Shown here: positions 15,273 to 24,062 of the stretch, one piece after another
Numbering within the stretch: the first letter of the stretch is position 1
How the letters are laid out: each line of letters begins with the position of its first letter
Assembly: GCF_019295435.1 (NCBI RefSeq)
Contig: NZ_WEKL01000111.1
Span: 37,687 to 79,220, forward strand
From: Aquimarina litoralis
GTDB taxonomy: Bacteria > Bacteroidota > Bacteroidia > Flavobacteriales > Flavobacteriaceae
Direction of reading: 5' to 3'
Length of the DNA stretch: 41,534 nucleotides
Translations under genes and position numbers: made by a program
Notes under the pieces: generated by a model
The model's input: only the letters and a program-made list of their open reading frames with translations
Told to the model about the DNA's origin: nothing
Database searches by the model: none

Positions 15273-18200
15273 TTATTCCAATTCCTGTTCTAATCCTAAT
15301 TCCTTTAGTAAATTTTCATCATTTTCTGAATCGGAATTGGGTTTAGATCTGTCTTGTTTTGCGAAAAATCGAGGAAATAGGTTGATGTATTTATTAAAAG
15401 TATCAATTTCTTGATCGATTAACTCATCATCTTTGTGAGTAGCTAGTGTATCTATCAGATCTCTATAATACGTTACATTGTCCATAATATTTTCGAAATG
15501 CTTGTATTGCTTTTCATAAGATAAGCCAGAAAAATAGATCAACTTTTCTTGATATTTAGTAGCTACTTGTTTCCATAAAGATCTTGCCTTCTCATTTTTG
15601 TTAATCTGATAATAGTTATCGATGAAATCATGTAATGGCGTATAGTATTCATAAAATTCTAATGGAAATTTCTCTAGTCCCAGATCCAATATTTCTTCCG
15701 CTTTAAGTGATTGATCTTCTTTGATTAGTTGTTCTGCTAATCGGCTGAGGTTAGTTCTGTATGAGATGCCATTTCGCCTAGTTTCTGTGTCATGATAAAT
15801 CTCTGTACTATCTCCATTTCCCCAATCCCAGTTTAAAACATTCTGATACATAACATCCGTATTCACTCTTCCTAATTCATACGGGTTTGATGGATTTACT
15901 TTAGTTTCAATGGGAACAAGTTTATAGGTCATACCATCCAATTGTAAGTAATCTTTCATCCATATATAATCGTCATCCCCAAAACTACCTCCTGTAAAAT
16001 AAATAGGACGTTCCCAATCATTATTGGCAATAATATCAAGCATCATCAGTCTATGCTTAGCAATGTAATTCCCTTTTAGATGTATATCTATATATGGAAC
16101 AATTTTATCATAATCTTTCTCAGAAACAATGCCATTTTTAATTACTTTTTCCTTGTCTACTGGGATTCGTATGCTTTTCGTAGGAAATGTAGATACAACT
16201 TTTCCATTCATAAGTTCTCCCTTTGTTCTCGGATCATCTGATGATATCCATCGCATCCAGTTTTTAATGAGCATAGTATCTTTAGTAACTTCTTTAAAGA
16301 AAATAGCATCATTGTTTCCGTAAGCATAAAATTTATGCTTTAGTCCAGATGGAACAGGTTTTCCATTATAAGCAGCTTTTTTCATTTGATCCACATACCA
16401 ATCTGTAGCTAGAAGATTGGTAATAAGAATTCGAATATCCGTTCGGTATCCTTCTATTTCTTGTAAATACCATAAAGGGAAACTATCATTATCTCCAATA
16501 GAAAACAGGATAGCATCTTTTTGACATGAGGACAGGTAAGTTTGTGCAGAGGATGTAGCGGTATATCGATTAGAACGATCATGGTCATCCCAATTTTGTG
16601 CTATCAATATCGAAGGTGCTCCTAATAACGAAATAGTGATCGCCAGATAAGAAGCGTATTTTGAATTTAAATAGTTTTTAAATAAGTCAAAAAGAGCAAA
16701 AACGCCAAATGCGATCCAAATAGCAAATACATAGAATGAACCAACCAATGCATAATCCCGTTCTCTAGGTTCAAAAGGCCTTTCATTAAGATATATTTTT
16801 AAAGATAAACCCGTAAATAAAAAGAATACCAGAAGTACCCAAAAGGTTTTTTTATCATTTCGAAACTGAAATACCAATCCAATTAAACCTAAAATAAGCG
16901 GAAGGAAATAATAAGTATTTCTTGCCTTGTTATTCGCTGCATCTGATGGTAAATTGTCTTGAGAACCAAGGTGGTACTTGTCAACAATAGGGATTCCGCT
17001 AAGCCAATTACCATGTAAATCAGATAGTTTTCCTTGAACATCATCTTGTCTACCAACAAAATTCCACATAAAGTATCTCCAATACATATAGTTTATTTGA
17101 TACTCAAATAAATAAGATACATTATCCCAAAAAGAGGGAGGTTTAATATCTAAGAACTGGCCAAATGACTCTAAAAATTTATGATAATCGCTGTTGTCTA
17201 ATTCTCCAGAAGCATATTTTTTACGAAAGTCTACAACAGTATCGATAAGTTCTTTTTCATCTTGGAATTCTGTTTTTATGGAAAATTCTAAAGGTCCGCT
17301 ATAAATCATGTAATTGCTGATATGTTCGGTGCTCCACATTCTCGGTAGCAAAGTTTTATGGGTATTGTCTAGGTTTTGCCTTGCATTTTTCCAATCATTG
17401 ACTATAACATATTTTCCAGATTTTGAATCTTTCTCATATTTAGGCTTGTCATCTAAATAGGGTTCATTTTCATCTAGATTACCATAGATTTCTGAAAATT
17501 GCGGCCCATAAAAGAGATAAGTTTTAGGATACTGTTCTAAGTTATAGTAGGCCAATAATTCTCTAGCATTGTTTGGGTTATTCTCGTTAATTACGGTTCC
17601 GCCGTTAGCTCTTACAGGAATCATTAACCAACTAGAGAAACCGATTAAAATAAATACAATACATAGTAATGAAGTGTGTAGTAAAGGATATACTTTCTTC
17701 CGGGTATACTTTAGTCCTATATAAAAAGCTGTAGCAATACTCAAAACCGCTATGATGGTTCCTGAATGGAAAGGAAGTCCAATAGAATTAACAAAAAATA
17801 TTTCTGAAAAACTTATATAAGTTAATGTATACGGTATGAGTATTTTAAAAATAAATAGAAGTATAGCAACAACTATGATATTTGCAACTATAAAATTTTT
17901 AAAGGTAATTGTTTTATAATTTTTAAAGTAGTAGAGTAGTCCAATGGCAGGAATGGATAATAATCCCATAAAATGAACACCAAAGGATAAACCAATTATA
18001 AAAGCAATTAAAATAATCCATCTGTTTCCTTTTGGAGTATGCATATCCCGTTGCCATAATAATCCCAAATAAAACATGATAGAAAGAATTAGAGTTGCCA
18101 TGGCGTATACTTCGGCTTCTACGGCATTGAACCAGAAACTATCAGTAAAGGCAAAACCTAACGATCCTGTAATTGCACTTCCTAATATAGTGATAGCTGT

Positions 18201-18548
18201 ATTTTTTGTTAAACGTGCTGTGCGCACAGCCAAGTCTTTGAGCAGCATAGTAATTGACCAAAACATGAATAAGATAGTAAAAGCACTTGCTAAAGCTGAT
18301 GTTATGTTTAGCGTATAAGCTATTTGTTTAGGATCTGCAGCAAAAGTAGAAGCAAAAGCACCGATCATCTGAAATAATGGCGCGCCTGGTGGATGCCCGA
18401 TTTGTAATTTGGAAGAAGTTGCTATGTATTCTCCTACATCCCAAAAACTGTTTGTTGGTTCTACGGTATTAATGTAGACCAATAATGAAATCATGAAAAC
18501 CATCCAACCAAGGATAAGATTCAGTTTTTTAAATAGTATAATATTCAT
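15273..18548 (-). CDS. DUF2723 / GT117-type integral membrane glycosyltransferase-like protein
   Basis: A 1091-residue inner-membrane protein. The N-terminal ~660 residues hold about a dozen helices. The first periplasmic loop reads TVEPTNSFWDVGEYIATS (Asp37, Glu40) and is followed by GHPPGAPLF at 51-58, the hallmark of DUF2723 proteins. These have a GT-C-like layout in which such acidic loop residues are catalytic in relatives. After RPFEPRERDYALVGSFYVFA come the last helices, then a soluble C-terminal half with TPR-like helices (LAEQLIKEDQSLKAEEILDL). A lipid-linked sugar donor and exported protein acceptor are inferred. The frame opens at TTG 18578, but the ATG at 18548 (MNIILFKKLN) gives the normal cytoplasmic tail. 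It is monocistronic. Confidence 0.88.
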   Translation of the reverse strand: MNIILFKKLNLILGWMVFMISLLVYINTVEPTNSFWDVGEYIATSSKLQIGHPPGAPLFQMIGAFASTFAADPKQIAYTLNITSALASAFTILFMFWSITMLLKDLAVRTARLTKNTAITILGSAITGSLGFAFTDSFWFNAVEAEVYAMATLILSIMFYLGLLWQRDMHTPKGNRWIILIAFIIGLSFGVHFMGLLSIPAIGLLYYFKNYKTITFKNFIVANIIVVAILLFIFKILIPYTLTYISFSEIFFVNSIGLPFHSGTIIAVLSIATAFYIGLKYTRKKVYPLLHTSLLCIVFILIGFSSWLMIPVRANGGTVINENNPNNARELLAYYNLEQYPKTYLFYGPQFSEIYGNLDENEPYLDDKPKYEKDSKSGKYVIVNDWKNARQNLDNTHKTLLPRMWSTEHISNYMIYSGPLEFSIKTEFQDEKELIDTVVDFRKKYASGELDNSDYHKFLESFGQFLDIKPPSFWDNVSYLFEYQINYMYWRYFMWNFVGRQDDVQGKLSDLHGNWLSGIPIVDKYHLGSQDNLPSDAANNKARNTYYFLPLILGLIGLVFQFRNDKKTFWVLLVFFLFTGLSLKIYLNERPFEPRERDYALVGSFYVFAIWIAFGVFALFDLFKNYLNSKYASYLAITISLLGAPSILIAQNWDDHDRSNRYTATSSAQTYLSSCQKDAILFSIGDNDSFPLWYLQEIEGYRTDIRILITNLLATDWYVDQMKKAAYNGKPVPSGLKHKFYAYGNNDAIFFKEVTKDTMLIKNWMRWISSDDPRTKGELMNGKVVSTFPTKSIRIPVDKEKVIKNGIVSEKDYDKIVPYIDIHLKGNYIAKHRLMMLDIIANNDWERPIYFTGGSFGDDDYIWMKDYLQLDGMTYKLVPIETKVNPSNPYELGRVNTDVMYQNVLNWDWGNGDSTEIYHDTETRRNGISYRTNLSRLAEQLIKEDQSLKAEEILDLGLEKFPLEFYEYYTPLHDFIDNYYQINKNEKARSLWKQVATKYQEKLIYFSGLSYEKQYKHFENIMDNVTYYRDLIDTLATHKDDELIDQEIDTFNKYINLFPRFFAKQDRSKPNSDSENDENLLKELGLEQELE

Positions 18549-18824
18549 GTGATTTACCCATCTTATTTGGAACATCAAATGAACTTTAAAAATGAAAAAA
18601 AGAACAGCGGAAAGCGTTGTAAAAAGGTACTAGTACCCGTATGATTTTATGTGTTTAAAGGGATTTAAGCCTAATAATTAATCTTTTCAAAAAGGTTAAA
18701 CAGTCGTTAAAAATCTTAAATTAAAGGGAAATTTCCGCTTTATTTTGTTAAATTGTTGAAGATAGTCAAACACTTTTTGTTAAGTATAATCCCTAAAATA
18801 AAACCTGAATAAGGTTATACCTAC

Positions 18825-19244
18825 ATGATGAATAGTCCCAATGAAATTACTACGATTAGCTATATCAGCAATGCGGTTAAGTTAGATGAAGAAGAGATAG
18901 AAGAGCTAATGATCCATACTAAAACTACTAATAATAAAAATGGTATTGGAGGTCTTCTAATTTATATCGATGGCACTTTTTTTCAAATTATAGAAGGAAG
19001 TTCTAATGATATAAAAAATTTATTTACTAAAATAAAATTAGATAGAAGACATTGTAATATTTTGAAAATTTTTGAAATAAAGAAAGCTAATAAAAAATTC
19101 GAAAGATTTAACTTCAGTTATATCCATAATAACAATACCAATAGCTCATTATCTGATCTATTTAGTCTTATTGAGAATAATACTTCGGATTATAGCACTC
19201 ACGAAACCTTTATTGAGAAAGCACATAATTTGTTTAGTACATAA
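18825..19244 (+). CDS. BLUF-domain blue-light sensor, single domain
   Basis: A 139-residue protein that is essentially one BLUF domain (about 8-100) plus a short helical tail. The key flavin residues are present: Tyr13 in TISYISNA, Asn36 in TNNKNGIGG and Gln54 in FFQIIEG, which form the light-switch hydrogen-bond network in AppA and BlrB. The usual strand-5 Trp/Met pair (WSM in AppA) is replaced in RFNFSYIHN by Phe and Tyr, which should affect photocycle speed or output. The usual ITG is IGG. No effector domain is attached, so it must signal through a partner. Two ATGs (18825 and 18828) are possible. The neighbours do not reveal the partner. Confidence 0.9.
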   Translation: MMNSPNEITTISYISNAVKLDEEEIEELMIHTKTTNNKNGIGGLLIYIDGTFFQIIEGSSNDIKNLFTKIKLDRRHCNILKIFEIKKANKKFERFNFSYIHNNNTNSSLSDLFSLIENNTSDYSTHETFIEKAHNLFST

Positions 19245-19647
19245 TATAATACCAATCAGGCATATTGAAAATATTCGAAGTTTGTATCTAATCGATATAG
19301 AAAGAACATGGATAAAATAACTACAAGTTTCTGGTAAATTATCTTCCGATACTATGTGTTTAAGTTATTTTTATTAATACCTATTAATTATTTCTTAAAA
19401 ACATGTATTACATCGATTTATTTGGGTTATATGCTCATTTTTAATGGTTTTATATTCGTTTTTACGGTTTAAAATCCTACAAAATAGTTAAAAATACATC
19501 TTTTTTGTACGGTAAAACCGTAAAATTTGTGTATTTCATCGACTTTAAAAACCACTTTGTCTAAAAGTTTCTAAAACATTTTATTCCAATGTTTTTTCAT
19601 CATAAATTTACATCAGTCAATCAAAGTAACTTTAAGCCCCCAATACT
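19245..19647. other. 403-base intergenic region with a palindrome
   Basis: No coding region is evident. The region holds an exact inverted repeat at 19508-19522 and a related 11-base half-site at 19460-19470, both upstream of the small secreted-protein gene. A TAAATTTA box at 19603-19610 resembles a -7 element. The 5' part (19245-19400) shows nothing recognisable. Confidence 0.6.
19508..19522. promoter_or_regulatory. Palindrome TACGGT-AAA-ACCGTA, possible operator
   Basis: The arms TACGGT and ACCGTA are exact reverse complements around AAA. The 11 bases AAACCGTAAAA (19515-19525) recur in inverse orientation as TTTTACGGTTT at 19460-19470. Two copies upstream of one gene suggest a regulator site about 130 bases before the ATG at 19648. 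The regulator is unknown. Confidence 0.45.
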
Positions 19648-19998
19648 ATGAGAACTTTAATTTTTACAATCGCAGTTTTATTTTCTACACTAACAATAAC
19701 AGCACAAGAAGTTGCAAATGAAGAAGCTACTGTTTCTTCGGTAAATGTGAAAAGTTCAAAAACTGATTTTTTCAAAGCATTGGTAAAGGCAAATAACTTT
19801 GATATTACTATTAAAGAAAACAAAAAAGAAGTAGCATCTAATAAGAATACTACTAAGACTGAATTTTATCAGACGTTGTTAGAAAAAAATGGTTTTACTA
19901 CAGATATTAGAAAGACTACAAGATTAACGAACGTTTTGAATACAAAACAAAATACTGAAATGACTCAGAAAAACGCTGTAGCTAGTTTATTACCATAA
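19648..19998 (+). CDS. Small secreted protein with an internal duplication
   Basis: I do not recognise this family. The 116-residue protein has a clear signal peptide (MRTLIFTIAVLFSTLTITAQ, cleavage near residue 19-20). The mature part is polar and contains two related segments, KTDFFKALVKANNFDITIK from 38 and KTEFYQTLLEKNGFTTDIRK from 70. They share K-T-[DE]-F-[FY]-x-x-L, an Asn-x-Phe and an Ile near the end, and look like a duplicated amphipathic helix-strand unit. There is no cysteine and no lipobox. It is transcribed alone with a long leader carrying a palindrome, and ends at a strong terminator. Location is periplasmic or extracellular; function unknown. Confidence 0.75.
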   Translation: MRTLIFTIAVLFSTLTITAQEVANEEATVSSVNVKSSKTDFFKALVKANNFDITIKENKKEVASNKNTTKTEFYQTLLEKNGFTTDIRKTTRLTNVLNTKQNTEMTQKNAVASLLP

Positions 19999-20037
19999 GT
20001 AATAGGGTATCTAAAAAGTAAAAATATAAGACATAGT

Positions 20038-20068
20038 AAAAACTCCTTCATTTTGAAGGAGTTTTTTT
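20038..20068 (+). terminator. Rho-independent terminator of the small secreted-protein gene
   Basis: Stem AACTCCTTCA / TGAAGGAGTT (20041-20050 with 20054-20063), loop TTT, then five further T. The A run on the left makes it usable for the converging LuxR gene as well. Confidence 0.88.
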
Positions 20069-20102
20069 ATGATTATTGTTAATCTAAATTGAGTTAAAGA
20101 TC

Positions 20103-21089
20103 TTATTTGTTTCTTACCAATAATTCTTTTCTACTACTGATATTCAGTTTGCTATAAATGTTAGAGATATGAGTTTTCACGGTATTGATGCTTATGAAAA
20201 GTTCATTGGCAATCTCCTTATTTGTTTTTCCAGATAAGATTAATTCTTTTACAGTGTTTTCTTGTTTGCTTAAAGGAATAGCCAAAGATGAGTTCTGATC
20301 TTTTTTACGTTTTCTTATGATAAACAGAACAAGTCCAAAAATAACAATACCTGCAAGACCATTTATTAGCATGCTAATGGAGTATTTTTTTTCAGTAGTC
20401 TCCTTACGCACCAATGAAATTTTGTTTTCTAAATATAGGAACAAAGCAGGATCAATTTCGCTCGATTTTAATTCTTTTAAAAGATCTGCATAATAATTTG
20501 TATTCTCTTTAATATCTTTTTCTAATAACTTTTTGTCATCTAGTTTTTTGATACTTATCAACTTTACCAAAAGTATTTGTAGTGAATCCTTAATATAGCC
20601 TTTGGTTCTTAGAAGATACTTTTCTGTATCAAAATCATCATGCAAACTTTCAAACTTAGACTCAAATTTTTTCAATTGTTGCCATTCATTATCAGCTTTA
20701 TTATTGGTGACATAGCTTTCAAAAGGAGCTACTCCTTTTTCAAAACGAATAGAATCGTTATTAGATAAAATAAATAATTTAGAATTTTTGACTTTCTTAG
20801 AGCTGATTATTTTTTTTATAGGATTGAGCTCTATTTTATATAAATGATCCTTAGCGCTAAACCATTTTTGATCAAAAGAAAAATATCCTTTTTCCGAAAT
20901 ATCCGAAGATGCAATAGGTGTGTATGTATAACTATTGTTGGTTTCGTCTAAGTCTACTTTACTCAAATGTACTTTTTGCTCCCAATTTTCAATAGTTTCC
21001 AAAGAAATATATCCAGAAACAATATCCTGTCCAGTAATATCTGAATTAATAAAAACTATTAATAAGAAAAGAAAAAGTTGTTTGATCAT
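20103..21089 (-). CDS. Membrane-anchored LuxR-type regulator with a periplasmic sensor
   Basis: A 328-residue one-component regulator. A signal peptide (about 1-20, ending ITGQ) is followed by a periplasmic region (21-235) with a beta-rich first half and a helical second half. One membrane helix follows at about 237-259 (INGLAGIVIFGLVLFII), with a basic stop-transfer stretch RKRKK. The cytoplasmic C-terminus (272-325) is a LuxR/GerE helix-turn-helix with KQENTVKELILSGKTNKEIA and INTVKTHISNIYSKL. DNA binding from the membrane in response to an envelope or external signal is the likely mode. No known periplasmic sensor family was recognised. It is convergent with the small secreted-protein gene and downstream of the htpG terminator. 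The target is unknown. Confidence 0.85.
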   Translation of the reverse strand: MIKQLFLFLLIVFINSDITGQDIVSGYISLETIENWEQKVHLSKVDLDETNNSYTYTPIASSDISEKGYFSFDQKWFSAKDHLYKIELNPIKKIISSKKVKNSKLFILSNNDSIRFEKGVAPFESYVTNNKADNEWQQLKKFESKFESLHDDFDTEKYLLRTKGYIKDSLQILLVKLISIKKLDDKKLLEKDIKENTNYYADLLKELKSSEIDPALFLYLENKISLVRKETTEKKYSISMLINGLAGIVIFGLVLFIIRKRKKDQNSSLAIPLSKQENTVKELILSGKTNKEIANELFISINTVKTHISNIYSKLNISSRKELLVRNK

Positions 21090-21152
21090 CTGCTTTATAA
21101 ATATGACGACATTGTAAAAATACTAAAATATGTAATATTTGTATTTAGAAAA

Positions 21153-21184
21153 TAAAAACCGCTTTAGAATTTAAAGCGGTTTTT
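21153..21184 (-). terminator. Rho-independent terminator of htpG
   Basis: Stem AAAACCGCTTTA / TAAAGCGGTTTT (21155-21166 with 21172-21183) with a 5-base loop. Read on the reverse strand the hairpin is followed by a T-rich run. It lies 34 bases after the htpG stop and before the LuxR-type gene, separating the two units. Confidence 0.88.
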
Positions 21185-21217
21185 AATTATATTCTTAAAG
21201 AGTTTGTACTCTTTTGC

Positions 21218-23104
21218 TTATTTGATCATATCGAAACTACGTTTGATAAATTCTGTAAGTTCTTCACCTTTCAAAAGATTCTGAGATAATCTCGCAAGAT
21301 CCAGAGATTGTTTGATTAGGCGCTCTTTCTTTTTATCGGTTTTGGTGTCTTTTATTTGACCTATCAGTTCATGATTAGTGTTTACAATCAAATTATACAT
21401 TTCAGGCATGTTACCAAACATATTCATTCCACCACCACCGGTTTGTTGCATCTCTTTCATACGACGCATAAATTCAGGTTGCGTGATCATAAAAGGAGAA
21501 GCATTACTATCCATTGCCTCTAATTGCACTGTATATGTTGAGGTAGGGATAACCTTTTCAAGATCTGTCTTAAGAACTTCTTTTTCTTCATCAGAAAGCT
21601 TGGAGATAGTTTCTTCATCTTTCTTGATTAAGTTATCAATATGATCACCATCTACACGAACAAAAGAGATATTTTCTTTGCTAGTTTCTAGTTTTTGAAT
21701 TAGATGAGAAACGATAGGAGAATCTAGCAATAATACTTCATATCCTTTGTCTTTTGCACTCGCTATATATGCGTGCTGAGCATCTTTGTCAGAAGCGTAT
21801 AAAACTACAAGTTTATCATCTTTATCGGTCTGATTTTCCTTTATTTTTTCTTGTAATTCTTCAAAAGTCAAATAAGTATCATCAACGGTTGGATATAAAG
21901 CAAATTTATCCGCTTTTTCAAAGAATTTTTCTTCTGATAACATTCCATATTCGATAACTACTTTGATGTCATTCCATTTCTTTTCAAAGTCTTCTCTGTC
22001 ATTCTTAAATAAAGAATTTAATTTATCCGCTACCTTACGTGTAATATAGCTAGAGATCTTTTTTACTGCTCCATCTGCTTGTAAATAAGATCTAGATACG
22101 TTTAATGGAATATCTGGAGAATCTATAACACCACGAAGCATAGTAAGAAATTCTGGTACAATTCCTTCTACATTGTCCGTTACAAAAACCTGGTTTTGGT
22201 AAAGTTGAATTCTATCTTTTTGTAGATTCATATCTTGCCCAAGTTTTGGGAAGTATAAAATACCTGTTAAGTTAAAAGGGTAGTCTACGTTTAGATGAAT
22301 GTTAAATAAAGGCTCTTCAAACTGCATTGGATACAGTTCCCTATAAAAGCTTTTATAATCCTCATCTTCTAGCTCAGTTGGTTGTTTTGTCCAAGCTGGA
22401 TTGGGATTATTGATAATATTGTCAACCTCTTGAGTAGGAGCAGGATCTTCTTCCTTAGCATCTTCAGGTTTTGGTAAAGTTTCCGTTTTCATTCCAAATT
22501 TGATCGGAATAGGCATAAACTTATTGTATTTAACCAAAAGTTCACTAATTCTACTGTCTTCTAGGAACTCAGAATCATCTTCGCCAATATGTAATATAAT
22601 TTCAGTTCCTCTTTCAGCTTTATCATGCGCCTCTATCGAATACGTCGGAGAACCGTCACAAATCCAATGAGCTGCCGGTTCTTCTTTATAGGATTTTGTA
22701 ATGATTTCTACCTTTTCGGCCACCATAAAAGCAGAATAAAAACCTAATCCAAAGTGTCCTATAATTCCAGAATCCTTAGCGCTATCTTTATATTTTTCCA
22801 AAAACTCTTCGGCACCAGAAAAAGCAACTTGATTGATGTACTTTTCTACTTCGTCGGCAGTCATACCAATTCCTTGATCTATAATGCGAAGTTGCTTATT
22901 TTCTTTATCAACTTTAATTTCAATCATTGGATTGCCATATTCAATTTTGGCTTCTCCAATATTGGTTAAGTGCTTTAATTTTAATGTAGCATCCGTTGCG
23001 TTCGATATGAGCTCTCTTAAAAAGATCTCATGATCAGAATACAAGAATTTTTTTATCAAAGGAAAAATGTTTTCTACGGATACATTAATACTTCCTGTTG
23101 CCAT
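21218..23104 (-). CDS. htpG: Molecular chaperone HtpG (Hsp90)
   Basis: A full-length 628-residue bacterial Hsp90, a cytosolic ATP-dependent chaperone dimer. The GHKL ATP site is complete: ELISNATDA at 31-39 (catalytic Glu31), DQGIGM at 76-81 and the lid-side GHFGLGFYSAF at 116-126. The middle domain carries the NVSRSYLQAD segment with the conserved Arg. The C-terminal dimerisation domain is present without an EEVD tail, as in bacteria. The start is ATG at 23104. It is monocistronic with its own terminator. I did not find a HrcA/CIRCE-type inverted repeat in the 256 bases to the next gene. Confidence 0.97.
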   Translation of the reverse strand: MATGSINVSVENIFPLIKKFLYSDHEIFLRELISNATDATLKLKHLTNIGEAKIEYGNPMIEIKVDKENKQLRIIDQGIGMTADEVEKYINQVAFSGAEEFLEKYKDSAKDSGIIGHFGLGFYSAFMVAEKVEIITKSYKEEPAAHWICDGSPTYSIEAHDKAERGTEIILHIGEDDSEFLEDSRISELLVKYNKFMPIPIKFGMKTETLPKPEDAKEEDPAPTQEVDNIINNPNPAWTKQPTELEDEDYKSFYRELYPMQFEEPLFNIHLNVDYPFNLTGILYFPKLGQDMNLQKDRIQLYQNQVFVTDNVEGIVPEFLTMLRGVIDSPDIPLNVSRSYLQADGAVKKISSYITRKVADKLNSLFKNDREDFEKKWNDIKVVIEYGMLSEEKFFEKADKFALYPTVDDTYLTFEELQEKIKENQTDKDDKLVVLYASDKDAQHAYIASAKDKGYEVLLLDSPIVSHLIQKLETSKENISFVRVDGDHIDNLIKKDEETISKLSDEEKEVLKTDLEKVIPTSTYTVQLEAMDSNASPFMITQPEFMRRMKEMQQTGGGGMNMFGNMPEMYNLIVNTNHELIGQIKDTKTDKKKERLIKQSLDLARLSQNLLKGEELTEFIKRSFDMIK

Positions 23105-23334
23105 TTTTTTATGTTTTTGTTTTAATTATCACTATTGTGTCCATACAATGGTCAAAAAAAGTACCAATTCTATATTGCTGACAAACTGACATTGTATTCA
23201 ATTTATACACTTAAACGTAAGTATTAAGCAAGAGTTTCGTCTACTTAAATATGAGGGATTTAAGTTTCATTTTTTATGAAACAACTTTAACAATTTTTTT
23301 GTTTAGGTTTTTTTAAAAAAAGTTAAACAATGTT

Positions 23335-23342
23335 TATCTTTA
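23335..23342 (+). promoter_or_regulatory. Candidate -7 element of the TetR-ADCK operon
   Basis: TATCTTTA followed by CC resembles the flavobacterial -7 box (TAnnTTTG, last base A). It is 18 bases before the ATG at 23361, giving a short leader. The -33 zone is a T-run rather than a clean TTTG. Confidence 0.35.
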
Positions 23343-23360
23343 CCTTATAAATCAATAGTT

Positions 23361-24026
23361 ATGGCGTCATCCAGTAAAAAACAGACCGTAGATAGTCAAT
23401 TTATAATTACGAAGTATATGAATTATGTACTTGAGCATGATGAATATCCAAGATCGGTATATAAGTTTTGTAAAGCATCTAAGATAAAAGAAGAGGAGTT
23501 CTATGAATTCTTTGGCAGTTTAGATAGTGTGAATAAAGGTATCTGGAATACCTTTTTCAGTACGGCAATAGATGCTATGAACAATAATAAAGAGTATAGT
23601 GGATTATCAAGTAAAGATAAGATGCTGACTTTCTTTTTTACTTTTTTCGAGCTGTTAACCTTGAATAGAAGTTATGTGTTATTAAGCTTAAAATATCATG
23701 ATATGCCGCTCAAAAACCTGACACAATTAAAAGGGTTAAGAAAGCATATTAAGAATTTTGCTAAAGAATTAATTGAAATAGACAACGACGAAAAATTATT
23801 TAGAATAGCTAAAAACCCAGTTTCAATCTATTCTGAAGGAGCTTGGTTACAGTTTCTATTTTTATTGAAATTTTGGATGGATGATGAATCTGCTGGTTTT
23901 GAAAAAACTGACATTGCGATTGAAAAATCGGTGAATACGATATTCGATTTGTTTGACAATACTCCTTTGAGTAGTGTTTTAGACTTTGGGAAATTTCTTT
24001 GGAAAGAGAAGTCAATGTGGAATTAA
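23361..24026 (+). CDS. TetR family-like transcriptional regulator
   Basis: A 221-residue all-helical protein. The N-terminal ~60 residues fit the TetR DNA-binding domain in a divergent form: SVYKFCKASKIKEEEFYEFF takes the place of the usual recognition helix and tyrosine-phenylalanine end. The remaining helices form a ligand-binding and dimer domain with a hydrophobic, aromatic core (MLTFFFTFFELLTL, AWLQFLFLLKFWM), which suggests a lipophilic ligand. It precedes the ADCK/UbiB kinase gene by 36 bases and is surely cotranscribed. The pairing suggests control of, or response to, membrane or quinone lipid state (inference). Confidence 0.8.
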   Translation: MASSSKKQTVDSQFIITKYMNYVLEHDEYPRSVYKFCKASKIKEEEFYEFFGSLDSVNKGIWNTFFSTAIDAMNNNKEYSGLSSKDKMLTFFFTFFELLTLNRSYVLLSLKYHDMPLKNLTQLKGLRKHIKNFAKELIEIDNDEKLFRIAKNPVSIYSEGAWLQFLFLLKFWMDDESAGFEKTDIAIEKSVNTIFDLFDNTPLSSVLDFGKFLWKEKSMWN

Positions 24027-24062
24027 GGGAATACGAATCGAATTGTAATATAGAAAAGGAAT

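Noticed and set aside
18549..18578. Extended start of the DUF2723 protein
   Set aside because: The extra ten residues precede a normal cytoplasmic tail and ATG at 18548; the upstream TTG and ATG have no supporting signal.
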